64,000 bases of DNA from Collinsella aerofaciens (GTDB taxonomy: Bacteria > Actinomycetota > Coriobacteriia > Coriobacteriales > Coriobacteriaceae), in NCBI GenBank assembly GCA_008680965.1, contig NAKE01000001.1, positions 930,001-994,000 of the forward strand, in the 5' to 3' direction. The position numbers and the translations under genes are program-made. Positions 17,882-26,025 of this stretch are shown in pieces. Below the pieces are notes generated by a model. That model made no database searches. It was not told where the DNA came from and saw only the letters and a program-made list of their open reading frames with translations. Within the stretch, counting starts at the first letter, position 1; each line of letters begins with the position of its first letter.

Positions 17882-19079
17882 GGAAGGAATCGCAACCGGC
17901 AACGTTCTGCCGACGGGACGCAAAGAAAAGCACTCCATCGACAACGTGACGCGCGACTTCGACATCTACCGCATCAAGTGCGACCTGCTGTTCTACAACG
18001 ACCAGAACGATCGCATCGCAACGTGGGTAAGTGAGTACAACGCCGCGCAGGATGCGGATCTGCTTGCGCTTGGTCGCGAAGAGTATAACGGGGCCATCGA
18101 GGGCTTTATCGTCGAGAGCAACCCCGGGGCGCTTAAGAAGACCGAGAAGAGCATTGCGCTCCGCGGTCAGCTGAGGCCGGGCATCGTGCTTAACGACGGC
18201 CGCGTCATTGACGGCAACCGCCGTCTGACGTGCATTCGTCGCCTTGCGCGCCAAAACAACGAGGCCGGCTGGTTCGAGGCAGCCGTCATCGACGATGCCA
18301 CCGGCAGCGACCCCAAGCGCATCAAGCTGCTGGAGCTCGCCATTCAGATTGGCGAGGAGGAAAAGGTCGCCTATGATCCCGTCGATCGTCTTGTCGGCGT
18401 GTACCGCGACGTGGTTAAGAACCACCTGATCACTCCGGCCGAGTACGGAACCGCGACAGGCATGACCGAAGCCGAGGTCAAGAAGCTCGTCGACCGCGCC
18501 CAGTTCATGGAGGAGTTTCTCGAGTTCTGTCAAGCTCCCGAGCAATACCATCTCGCCCGTGCCCTTAAGGTCGACGGCCCCTTGGGCGAATTCGGCCGTG
18601 TCCTGAAGAAGTATGGCAACAAGCGCGACCAGCAATTTGTTAAGCGCGCGATGTTCTCGAATATGGTCGTGCAGCCCGAGGGCGACATTACTCGCTATGT
18701 CAGAGACTTTGGAAACGTGGCGGGCACCCCTGCCGAGGCGGATTTTAAGGCCGCCGAGCAGCAGGCGATGTCTGAGCTGCTCGAGAAGATGGGGCCCGGT
18801 CCCCTTACTCGCGAAAAGGTGAGTGAGCTTCGCGCGGACCGAGATCTGGTCGATAGCTTCTCGCGTGCGGGCGATAGGGCTCGAGAGGTTGTGCGCCGCT
18901 CCAAGCTTATGGATACTCCGGCTAAGAAGTCTGCCGAGTGCCTCTCCGATCTTAATAAGATCCTTCCCGAGATGCTCGACGTACTGAATGCAATCGAACT
19001 TTCGAAAGTGCGCGCTAACCTTGTTGCCGTGAGGAATAAGGCCGATGAGCTGATCGGTGAAATCGATGACCGCTCCTAG
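17868..19079 (+). CDS. ParB-like N-terminal domain protein
   Basis: A 403-residue protein starting at an ATG behind AAAAGGGAGG and overlapping the previous gene by 14 bases. The ParB/Srx fold is shown by ALRGQLRPGIVLNDGRVIDG followed by NRRLTCIRRLA (residues about 105-135). A middle HTH-like part (TPAEYGTATGMTEAEVKKLVDRAQFMEEFL) and a helical C-terminus follow. ParB folds act as CTP switches on DNA or, in some mobile proteins, as nucleases. It is not beside parA or a partition site, so a role in the defence operon is inferred. Confidence 0.82.
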   Translation: MSLLEEGIATGNVLPTGRKEKHSIDNVTRDFDIYRIKCDLLFYNDQNDRIATWVSEYNAAQDADLLALGREEYNGAIEGFIVESNPGALKKTEKSIALRGQLRPGIVLNDGRVIDGNRRLTCIRRLARQNNEAGWFEAAVIDDATGSDPKRIKLLELAIQIGEEEKVAYDPVDRLVGVYRDVVKNHLITPAEYGTATGMTEAEVKKLVDRAQFMEEFLEFCQAPEQYHLARALKVDGPLGEFGRVLKKYGNKRDQQFVKRAMFSNMVVQPEGDITRYVRDFGNVAGTPAEADFKAAEQQAMSELLEKMGPGPLTREKVSELRADRDLVDSFSRAGDRAREVVRRSKLMDTPAKKSAECLSDLNKILPEMLDVLNAIELSKVRANLVAVRNKADELIGEIDDRS

Positions 19080-21012
19080 GATTATCGTTGGCTACGACGA
19101 TGCCCGTCCAGGCATGTTCTTGCGTATCGAGGGGCAGAGCGTTGCGGATTTCATGGCTTCGACGGTGTGGCGCGCCTGGCTTTACTATCCCGCAAGCGCT
19201 GTGGTGGGCACCGAGGGCGACTGCATTTTGCTCGATGGCGCCATGGGCTTGCGCGAGTGCCAGGAGATGCTCGAGGCGGTGCAGGAGGCCACTGAGCATG
19301 GCGTTGAGGTTGCGGTTGATCGGAGCTTCGAGGCGTATGCAAGCGCTACGGAGACGTACATCCGAGAGCGCTCGGAAGTGGGTCTTGCCATTAAGGCCCA
19401 GACTGCTCAGGGCATAGCCGACGACCCCCAGCTGGGGCCGCGTTTCCGGGAGTTCCGCGACATAGTGAACGCCTCGATGGTGCGTCCCTTGCGCGACCGG
19501 CAGATGCTCGATGCGTTCTTTATGGCCGCCGTCGGCCGCGCCGCCGATTTCTCGGTGCCTGGTGCGGGCAAGACCGCAACCGTGCTCGGCGTATTTGCAT
19601 ATTTAAGGCATTTGGGGCTTGCAAAGCGCATCGTGGTCGTCTGTCCAAAAAACGGCTTTGAAGCATGGGAAAAGGAGTGGGTGGCATCCTTTGGAGACAA
19701 ACTACCCCTGCGCTGTTTTTCGCTGGGAGACCCGCATATAGCAGCAATGTCGACCGAGCGGCGCAGAAATGCGCTTTCGCTGGACAGCGGTTCGTGCAAT
19801 CTGTTTACGTTCAACTACGAAGCCCTTGCTGGCTATGTGAGGGAGCTGCACCCCATCGTTTCCAACCAAACACTCGTTGTATTTGATGAGGTTCATCGCA
19901 TCAAGGCGATCAAGGGCAGGCGCGCGACCTCGGCACTTGAGGCAAATGAGGGCGCGAAGTACGTGATTGCACTTACGGGCACACCCATACCTAATACCTA
20001 CCAGGATATTTACAACCTGCTGCACATTCTCTATCCCGAGGACTACGACACCTTTTTTGGCTATGAGCCGGGTGAACTTAAGTCTCCCGGGGCGGATGAG
20101 ATTGAGCAGCTAAACAAAAGCCTTGCGCCTTTCTTCTGCCGCACAAATAAGAACGAGCTTGGTGTTCCTGCGCCCGAGCCCGACGAAATCGTGGAAGTCG
20201 AAGCGACTGCTGACGAAAACTCGCTTCTGCATATCTTATCCAGTGCATGCTCTAGCCCATTTTCGCGTATCATCCGTACGCTGCAGCTTGAGAGCGACCC
20301 TGCCATGCTCGAGCAGGCTATCGATCAAGAAGATTTGGAGTATGTGCTCGATCAGGTTGGGGAGGAGTTCTCCGATATCGACTATGTTGACTTCTCGCAA
20401 ACATTTTACGAGTCCATTGATCGAGCTCGGCCGACTTCAAAGCTCTTGGCGTGCGAGCAGCTAATTGAACGTATTGTTGCTCAGGGCCGCCCTGTTGTGG
20501 TGTGGTGCCTGTTTGTGCGCAGCATTAGCAATTTGCGGCGCGGACTTGCCGAAAAGGGAGTCGACGCTCGGGCGATTTACGGCGGAACGCCACAAGAGGA
20601 TCGACGCGCGATATTGGACGACTTCCGTGCCGGACGCTTTACGGTGCTGGTGACCAATCCACAGACGCTTGCCGAGTCTGTCTCCCTGCATTCGGTGTGC
20701 CATGACGCCGTGTACTTTGAGTACAGCTATAACCTCGTACATCTCTTGCAGTCTAAGGACCGCATTCATCGTCTTGGACTCCCCGATGATCAGAAGACCC
20801 GCTACTACTTTATGCGCACGATCTTTGAAAGCGATGGCATACCCTTTTCCTTGGATAAGGTGATTTACGAGCGCCTAAAGGAGAAAGAGAAGATAATGCT
20901 CGACGCCATCGACGGTGGCTACCTTGAGGACGGTTATTTAGACGAGGATGATCTTCGCATTATTTTTGAGCGGTTGTTGGGAGACGAGGCGGCTAGGCTT
21001 GACTATCGGTAG
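19066..21012 (+). CDS. SNF2-like DEAD-box helicase/ATPase
   Basis: A 648-residue superfamily 2 enzyme starting at an ATG that overlaps the ParB-like gene by 14 bases (a GTG three codons earlier is possible). Motif I is FSVPGAGKTATVLGVFAYL (residues about 165-183), Ia RIVVVCPKNGFEAWEKEW, motif II LVVFDEVHRIK (about 271-281), III YVIALTGTPIPNTYQDIYNL. The C-lobe has VWCLFVRSISNLRRGL, the Q-x-x-G-R-like end QSKDRIHRLGLPDDQKTRYY. The layout is that of bacterial SNF2 helicases of restriction and DISARM-like systems. It is the last gene of the five-gene operon and is intact. Confidence 0.87.
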   Translation: MTAPRIIVGYDDARPGMFLRIEGQSVADFMASTVWRAWLYYPASAVVGTEGDCILLDGAMGLRECQEMLEAVQEATEHGVEVAVDRSFEAYASATETYIRERSEVGLAIKAQTAQGIADDPQLGPRFREFRDIVNASMVRPLRDRQMLDAFFMAAVGRAADFSVPGAGKTATVLGVFAYLRHLGLAKRIVVVCPKNGFEAWEKEWVASFGDKLPLRCFSLGDPHIAAMSTERRRNALSLDSGSCNLFTFNYEALAGYVRELHPIVSNQTLVVFDEVHRIKAIKGRRATSALEANEGAKYVIALTGTPIPNTYQDIYNLLHILYPEDYDTFFGYEPGELKSPGADEIEQLNKSLAPFFCRTNKNELGVPAPEPDEIVEVEATADENSLLHILSSACSSPFSRIIRTLQLESDPAMLEQAIDQEDLEYVLDQVGEEFSDIDYVDFSQTFYESIDRARPTSKLLACEQLIERIVAQGRPVVVWCLFVRSISNLRRGLAEKGVDARAIYGGTPQEDRRAILDDFRAGRFTVLVTNPQTLAESVSLHSVCHDAVYFEYSYNLVHLLQSKDRIHRLGLPDDQKTRYYFMRTIFESDGIPFSLDKVIYERLKEKEKIMLDAIDGGYLEDGYLDEDDLRIIFERLLGDEAARLDYR

Positions 21013-21192
21013 CGTTCTTGCGTCGTAAGGCTAAGGTTGCCACCGACAACGTTGTGCCAAGAAACACCTTAGGACAATCTTTTTCTTTGGCGAGCCTTGA
21101 TTTATAGTCGGGCGGCAAGCCCATCTTTAGCGTCCGCCGCCCGTCGAAGACTCATTTAAGGTCATAAGAACAAGAAGAGGGAGCAATCGCAA
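21013..21192. other. Intergenic region with a hairpin between SNF2 gene and DUF262 gene
   Basis: GC-rich CGGGCGGC (near 21109-21116) pairs with GCCGCCCG (near 21136-21143). It may end the five-gene operon, and a separate promoter for the DUF262 gene is likely but not clear by eye. Confidence 0.4.
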
Positions 21193-23316
21193 ATGAAAGC
21201 AACCGAGGCAAATCTACTCGACCTTATGGGCGTGGCGAAGATGCAGTTCGTCATTCCCGTGTACCAGCGAGTTTACTCGTGGAGTGTAAAAGAGTGCGAA
21301 GTGCTTTGGGACGACGTCATGCGAGCGGGCCGTGATGACGTATCGCACTTCGTGGGGTCAATGCTTTATATCCCCGAGTCCGAGAGCTCTGCCACGAGTA
21401 TTTCGCGCGTGCTTCTGATTGACGGACAGCAGCGCATGACGACGTTTTCGTTGATGATCGCCGCCTTGGCTGACTATTTGGAGAGCAACCCCGACAAGGC
21501 TGGCTTCCTTGGCGATCTCAAGATCTCAGCGCTGCGGAAGAACTACCTCTTTAACGATGATGACTACAACGGTCTGGCGCGCTACAAGCTGGTGCTTTCG
21601 CAGGACGATAAAGAGACGCTGTTTTCCATCGTGTCTGGGTCTCCCGTGCCAGATGAAAAATCGGATCGCATTGTCGAGAACCATGCGTTCTTCCGTGAAA
21701 AGATGCACGGGAAATCATTCGACCCTGCAAGGCTTTGGGCGGGGCTAAACCGCGTGCAGGTCATCGACACTAAGCTCACCGCTGGCGTTGATAATGCCCA
21801 GCTCATATTTGAGTCCATGAACTCCAAGGGCAAGCCACTCACGCCCATTGACCTCATTCGTAACTACGTTCTTATGTCGCTTCCCAACGACGAGCAGACC
21901 AAGCTTTACGAGGGCTATTGGCATCCGCTCGAGCGCCTGTTCGGAAAAGGCGGCGAGGAAGAGTTCAATGCATTTATCTGGTACTGGCTGTGGCTCAAGG
22001 TTCCCAATAGGATGCCGAAGGAAAACGAGGCCTACTACGAGTTCAAACGCTATTTCGCTGATGACTACGATGGGGATACCGAGGGCCTGCTGAAGGAACT
22101 CCGCGAATATGCGCAAAGATATGCCAGGTTGTTCCTTGGCGAGGAGAAAGACGATGGCCTGCACCAAGTATTCGGCAGAATCCTAAGCCTTGATGTGAAG
22201 CAGATCAGGCCTCTTTTGATGCTGCTTTACTCGGTTTACGAGGGAAATATGTTAAACCACGATGCGTTTCTGCGTATCTGCGAGACTATCGAGTCGTTCC
22301 TGTTCAGGCGGGCGGTTTGCGGCAGGCTTACCACGGGCCTAAATAATTTCTTTGCCGGCATGTATCGCAACCTCGAGCAGCGGGACGATATAGAGGAGTA
22401 CGTTACGGCGATGCTCCTTATCCATAGCAGTGGTATGACCGCGTACTTTCCGACGGACGAGCATTTTGTCGAGGAGTTCAAGACGCGTGACTGCTACAAC
22501 CGCTTCTCCAAAAAGCGCTATTACTTGGAGCGCATGGAGAACTGGCACCACCCGAAGGAGCCCATCTCGGCTGACAATTACCAAATCGAGCACGTCATGC
22601 CCCAGACGATCGACGGTGAACATGGCTGGAAGGAATCGCTTGGCGAGAACTGGGAAGACATCCACGACAGGTTATGCAACAACCTGGGCAACCTTACGCT
22701 GACGGGCTACAACCAGGAGTACTCAAACCGGTCGTTCTCGGACAAGCTCAATCTTCCGAACGTGGGACTTAAATGCAGCCCGCTCTACCTAAACAAGTCG
22801 ATTGCCTCGCATGAAAAATGGGGCGAGGAAGAGATTAGGCAGCGCGCGGACGATCTGGCGAAAGAGGCGTGTGAGATATGGAAATATCCCGACCTTCCGG
22901 CAGATGTCGTCGACAAGTATCGCCCCTCTCGCGGGGAGTCTGATGAGGCGCCTATTTGGACCCTGCAGGAGAATCACCCCACTTTTGCCGAAGGTGGACT
23001 CAACCAGAAGCTTTTCGATGAGGTGTGCGAGTCTGTTCTGAGTGGTAACCCTTCGTGGGAGTCCTATATAGCCAAGTACTATGTAGGCTTTAGGTCGGGC
23101 AAGCGAAAACTGCATGCCGTGTTAGAAGGCAGGACCAGCAACGGTGGTTGGATTGCCGTCGGTCTGGCAAAGAGTGTGGACGAGCTGATTGACCCGGAGG
23201 CCATGTGCCAGGACAAACGCACGCAGGGCGGATTTGGGCCGGGTATGCCGACCTATGTTGCGCTCCGTAGCGCTGACGATATTCCCGCGGTGCTCGATCT
23301 CATAAAGCAGTGCTAG
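21193..23316 (+). CDS. DUF262/DUF1524 protein, GmrSD-like type IV restriction enzyme
   Basis: A 707-residue protein with its ATG behind AGAGGGAG. The N-terminal DUF262 (GmrS-like) region shows FVIPVYQRVYSWSVKECEVL (residues about 17-36) and the ParB-like nucleotide motif RVLLIDGQQRMTTFSLMI (about 71-88). The DUF1524 HNH nuclease region is QIEHVMPQTI, then CNNLGNLTLTGYNQEYSNRS (about 470-520). About 140 C-terminal residues (WTLQENHPTFAEGGLNQKLF onward) resemble DUF5655-type domains. GmrSD enzymes cut phage DNA with glucosylated or other modified cytosines. It stands 180 bp behind the SNF2 gene and may be an independent system. Confidence 0.88.
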   Translation: MKATEANLLDLMGVAKMQFVIPVYQRVYSWSVKECEVLWDDVMRAGRDDVSHFVGSMLYIPESESSATSISRVLLIDGQQRMTTFSLMIAALADYLESNPDKAGFLGDLKISALRKNYLFNDDDYNGLARYKLVLSQDDKETLFSIVSGSPVPDEKSDRIVENHAFFREKMHGKSFDPARLWAGLNRVQVIDTKLTAGVDNAQLIFESMNSKGKPLTPIDLIRNYVLMSLPNDEQTKLYEGYWHPLERLFGKGGEEEFNAFIWYWLWLKVPNRMPKENEAYYEFKRYFADDYDGDTEGLLKELREYAQRYARLFLGEEKDDGLHQVFGRILSLDVKQIRPLLMLLYSVYEGNMLNHDAFLRICETIESFLFRRAVCGRLTTGLNNFFAGMYRNLEQRDDIEEYVTAMLLIHSSGMTAYFPTDEHFVEEFKTRDCYNRFSKKRYYLERMENWHHPKEPISADNYQIEHVMPQTIDGEHGWKESLGENWEDIHDRLCNNLGNLTLTGYNQEYSNRSFSDKLNLPNVGLKCSPLYLNKSIASHEKWGEEEIRQRADDLAKEACEIWKYPDLPADVVDKYRPSRGESDEAPIWTLQENHPTFAEGGLNQKLFDEVCESVLSGNPSWESYIAKYYVGFRSGKRKLHAVLEGRTSNGGWIAVGLAKSVDELIDPEAMCQDKRTQGGFGPGMPTYVALRSADDIPAVLDLIKQC

Positions 23317-23350
23317 GCAAGGGCCGGGAATCAAATTCTCGGCCCTTGCC
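23316..23350. terminator. Hairpin after the DUF262 gene
   Basis: An 11-bp stem, GGCAAGGGCCG with CGGCCCTTGCC, begins at the stop codon. It lacks a T-run on either strand, so termination is plausible but not certain. Confidence 0.5.
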
Positions 23351-23370
23351 AGCTCAAAATCGTCGATGGC

Positions 23371-23580
23371 TCATCCGCCTGTCTGCACCCCCGCAATCCC
23401 GCGCGCGGCGCTCTGCAGCTCGTACTCCCTCTGGCTCCACTGGTGCAGCTCGGCCGCGCGCACGGCGTCGAGGCACAGATCCAGGAATACCTCGGCTCCC
23501 TCGCAGAAGCACTCGCGGGCAAAGTCACCCGAGCCGCTTGCGATGCACGCGCTGTCGGCGAAGAGCTATCGGCTAGACGA
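23371..23580 (-). pseudogene. Truncated paralogue of the gene at 25231-25653
   Basis: On the minus strand the sequence encodes FARECFCEGAEVFLDLC, AELHQWSQREYELQSAARGI and a stop at 23371-23373. This is nearly the same as the C-terminal half of the intact gene at 25231-25653. The match fades beyond about 23580, so the N-terminal half is gone. Both copies point left and bracket the AbiE pair. Confidence 0.8.
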
Positions 23581-23850
23581 TTAGCGCGGGCAGCGGCTAA
23601 AGTAGGCTTGTGATAAACCGATAATTGAAGAGAACGAACACGTGTTCGTTTATATGGTAAGATATATGCCAGCGGGAGCGATTTCATTCGATATCGTTCT
23701 TGCCGGTACTTTTTACTTCCGCATGCTGTCGGCGCGGACTTCGAATTCAGAGAGGGCGATTGCAATGCTATACGAATTTAAATAGATCTCTAATGCTTGA
23801 TTAAGACTATGTCTATGTCAAAAGACATACAAAAGTGTTAGTCTTTTGAC
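23581..23850. other. Intergenic region with SOS-box-like palindrome and a 43-codon frame
   Basis: Apart from the palindrome at 23633-23650 it contains an open frame 23654-23785 (start MVRYMPAGAISF, end AIAMLYEFK) with no ribosome site. It may be a remnant or a small peptide gene; I cannot support either. The right end holds the AbiE operator region. Confidence 0.4.
23633..23650. promoter_or_regulatory. 18-bp palindrome, LexA/SOS-box-like
   Basis: AACGAACACGTGTTCGTT is a perfect palindrome containing CGAAC-N4-GTTCG, the form of LexA operators in Gram-positive bacteria. The only thing directly downstream is a 43-codon open frame. Confidence 0.55.
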
Positions 23851-23851
23851 A
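23816..23851. promoter_or_regulatory. Inverted repeat at the AbiE start, probable operator
   Basis: TGTCAAAAGAC (23816-23826) and GTCTTTTGACA (23841-23851) are exact inverted repeats 14 bp apart. The right arm runs into the ATG of the antitoxin gene. AbiEi antitoxins are known to repress their own promoter by binding inverted repeats. Confidence 0.65.
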
Positions 23852-24378
23852 TGAAACACTTTGATGAAATATTCGAACTGGCGGCAGATGGCTACGGCAT
23901 CGTGACTGCTGCGCAGGCACGCGAGATTGGCGTAACCACCGGAGAACTGAGCCGATGGTGTGCCACTGGGAAATTGATGCGCCGAGGACATGGGGTGTAC
24001 AAGCTCACCCAATGGGTTCCGACGCCCCGTGACGTCTTTGCGGAGGCAGTGGCTCTTGTTGGTGACGAGGGTTTCCTGTGGGGCGAATCAGTGCTGTCTA
24101 TGCACGCACTTGCACTTGTTGATCCTCGTGCCGTGACCGTGGCAACACCAAAGCGTATTCGCCGCAAACTGCCGGCTTGGGTAAAAACAGTGTGCGCTCC
24201 AGAGAATGCGAAAACGACGTTCTATGAAGGAATCCCTTCTCAATGCGTTGCTGATGCGATTGAGGCTTGTAAGGGGTCCGTTATGACCGAACGCCTCATC
24301 GAGGCAACCAAGCACGCTCAAGCCGAGGGCCTTATTACCTCCAATGAGCATGAGAGACTGATGAAGGAGCTGTTGTGA
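23851..24378 (+). CDS. abiEi: AbiEi-type antitoxin (type IV toxin-antitoxin)
   Basis: A 175-residue protein. The N-terminal winged helix (GYGIVTAAQAREIGVTTGELSRW, residues about 14-36) and MRRGHGVYKLTQW are typical of the AbiEi_4 domain. The next part (FLWGESVLSMHALALVDPRAVTVATPKRIRRKL) is the usual C-terminal antitoxin domain. No ribosome site precedes the ATG, which directly follows the operator arm, so translation may be leaderless or weak. It overlaps the toxin gene by 4 bases. Known pairs act by abortive infection; the antitoxin represses the operon and counteracts the toxin without tight binding. Confidence 0.87.
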   Translation: MKHFDEIFELAADGYGIVTAAQAREIGVTTGELSRWCATGKLMRRGHGVYKLTQWVPTPRDVFAEAVALVGDEGFLWGESVLSMHALALVDPRAVTVATPKRIRRKLPAWVKTVCAPENAKTTFYEGIPSQCVADAIEACKGSVMTERLIEATKHAQAEGLITSNEHERLMKELL

Positions 24379-25208
24379 AGGAAGTCAAGAAGCCAACCAG
24401 CAGACGTAACCTTGACATAGCGATAGACCGACTCTGCACTGATTTGGGCGAAGAACCGGGCCGTGTTAAAAGGCTCATTGCGGCCGTTGTTGTTGGGCAG
24501 ATGCTACCCGATGGAGCCGCAAAGGGTGGAAATGCCCTGAAGATTCGCTTTGGGAAGGATGTCACGCGGTTCTCGCGCGACCTCGATACCGCCAGGGCAT
24601 CCTCACTGAACGATTACATGACGAAGCTTGAAGATTCGCTCACTATAGGCTGGAACGGATTCTCGGGTGCCATTGTTCCGAGGGAGCCCGCATCTCCGAA
24701 GGGAATTCCAACTGCTTACGTCATGCGTCCGTTCGAAATCAAGATTGCCTACAATGGTAAATCGTGGATGACGTTGCCGCTTGAGGTCGGTCATAACGAA
24801 ATCGGTGACGCCGACGATCCCGATATGGTTTCCTCGCCTGAAGCTGCGGCAATATTGAAAGGTCTCGGGTTTCCCGAACCGGGGCCGGTTCCGTGCATGA
24901 GGCTCGAGCATCAGATTGCCCAAAAACTTCATGCTGCGAGCAGCCCCGGCAGCGAGCGCGCCCATGATCTGATAGATCTCCAGATTGCAATTTCCAACGG
25001 GGAAATTGATTACCTAAAAACTCGAGAGGTCTGTATCAGACTCTTTGCGTATCGTGCGGAGCAGGAGTGGCCTCCAATGATCTCGAGGGGAGTGGGCTGG
25101 GACTCACTGTATTTCTTCCAGGCGGAAGGACTTAACGTTTTGCCGACTGTCGATGATGCCGTGGCATGGGCGAACGACTTGATTGCAAAAATCGATTCTG
25201 CTCGTTAG
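24375..25208 (+). CDS. abiEii: AbiEii-type nucleotidyltransferase toxin
   Basis: A 277-residue protein starting at a GTG overlapping the antitoxin stop (GTGA), with GAAGGAG upstream. The nucleotidyltransferase core is seen as GGNALKIRFGKDVTRFSRDLD (residues about 54-74), carrying the G-G, R-F and S-x-D-x-D positions of the DUF1814/AbiEii family. LPLEVGHNEIGD and MRLEHQIAQKLHAASSPGSERAHDLIDL follow, the latter with the conserved K and D-L-x-D. Related toxins add nucleotides to tRNA acceptor ends and block translation. Confidence 0.88.
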   Translation: MKEVKKPTSRRNLDIAIDRLCTDLGEEPGRVKRLIAAVVVGQMLPDGAAKGGNALKIRFGKDVTRFSRDLDTARASSLNDYMTKLEDSLTIGWNGFSGAIVPREPASPKGIPTAYVMRPFEIKIAYNGKSWMTLPLEVGHNEIGDADDPDMVSSPEAAAILKGLGFPEPGPVPCMRLEHQIAQKLHAASSPGSERAHDLIDLQIAISNGEIDYLKTREVCIRLFAYRAEQEWPPMISRGVGWDSLYFFQAEGLNVLPTVDDAVAWANDLIAKIDSAR

Positions 25209-25230
25209 TGACACTGCTGAGATCTCTCGC

Positions 25231-25653
25231 TTACGCCATAGCAATCCCGCGCGCCGCACTCAGCAGCTCATACTCCCTCTGGCTCCACTGGCGCAGCTCG
25301 GCGGCCTCGACGGCGTCGCGACACAGGTCCAGGAATACCTCGGCTCCCTCGCAGAAGCACTCGCGGGCAAAGACGCCGGATTCGTCCGTAACGCACACGC
25401 CGTCGGCGAAGAGCTTCCAGCTAGACGGCTCGCGCGAATCGTCTCCAAGCAGCTTGATCTGCAGCACGTGCGGATTGCCGGCGGCGCAAAGCTCTTCTTC
25501 GAGTACCTGCACGGAAAAGCGCATCTGGTGGGAGAGACTGTTCTTGACCATGGCCGAGGCGTAGCCGCTCGGCTCGTCCAAAAGATGTATTTGTTTTGGC
25601 TTGGCTGCCAGGTTGTGGAAATTGCGCTCACTGCGCTCGGAGAAATTGTCCAT
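25231..25653 (-). CDS. Conserved small protein of unknown function
   Basis: A 140-residue acidic protein; the ATG at 25651-25653 is chosen for the perfect AAAGGAG 7 bases upstream. Sequence: an N-terminal LAAKPKQIHLLDEPSG, a beta-rich middle (MRFSVQVLEEELC, VLQIKLLGD) and a helical end (CFCEGAEVFLDLC, QWSQREYELLSAARGI). I do not recognise the family. Its leader resembles a SAM-sensing riboswitch, and a truncated copy of its C-terminal half lies at 23371-23580. No membrane segment or signal peptide. Confidence 0.75.
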   Translation of the reverse strand: MDNFSERSERNFHNLAAKPKQIHLLDEPSGYASAMVKNSLSHQMRFSVQVLEEELCAAGNPHVLQIKLLGDDSREPSSWKLFADGVCVTDESGVFARECFCEGAEVFLDLCRDAVEAAELRQWSQREYELLSAARGIAMA

Positions 25654-25664
25654 ACGGACTCCTT

Positions 25665-25750
25665 TCATCGATGTTGGCAGGGCCACCGTGCCTCTTGGTC
25701 GGTTGGCGTCGGGATCGTGGAGCCAACTCTCTACCCCGACTCTGGATAAA
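25665..25750 (-). promoter_or_regulatory. Possible SAM (S-box-like) riboswitch leader
   Basis: Read on the minus strand, the leader has TTTTATCCAGAG, a pairing GTCGGG/CCCGAC around GTTGGC, then GCCAACC, GGTGGCC and GCCAACATC. These resemble the S-box core (ATC-x-AGAG, GGCAACC, GGTGCCAA). TTTTATC can pair with GATGAAA as a closing P1 helix ending right at the AAGGAG ribosome site, suggesting control of translation. Assigned by eye; a covariance-model search would decide. Confidence 0.45.
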
Positions 25751-25798
25751 ACGCGCCCGCTCCTTGCGGGCACGATGGAGTCTATCAGCACGCGCGGA

Positions 25799-25845
25799 CA
25801 AAAATCAAGCGCCGCCTGCGAAATGATGTGCAGACGGCGCTTGAT
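25799..25845 (-). terminator. Strong intrinsic terminator, leftward
   Basis: An 11-bp outer stem (25804-25814 with 25835-25845) with an inner GC stem is followed on the minus strand by TTTTT. It would end transcription coming from the membrane-protein gene at 26026-26691. Confidence 0.8.
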
Positions 25846-25871
25846 TACGCGGCAATTATTCGGCAAACATC

Positions 25872-25985
25872 CGGAAAAGTGTCGAAATCAGCCGTATGAA
25901 AGTACGGAAAAGTGTCAAATTCGAGCCGCCAAAATTACGGAAAAGTGTCGAAATGAGCGCGTGGAAATCACGGAAAAGTGTAAAA
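25872..25985. repeat. Four direct repeats with an exact 33-bp period
   Basis: CGGAAAAGTGTCGAAAT or a close variant starts at 25872, 25905, 25938 and 25971. Only the first 12-17 bases of each unit are conserved; the rest differs. In the plus reading frame they would encode an 11-residue TEKC repeat. The array lies between two leftward genes. Confidence 0.85.
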
Positions 25986-26025
25986 CTGCACGTAAACAGG
26001 GGTGCGGCATAGCTTATGTTCCAAC

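Noticed and set aside
17868..19079. Chromosome partition ParB
   Set aside because: No parA, no parS-like site nearby, and it overlaps helicase genes, so it is treated as a ParB-fold defence protein.
25872..25985. CRISPR array from four regular repeats
   Set aside because: The units are only 12-17 bp with about 16-bp gaps, too short for CRISPR, and no cas gene is near.
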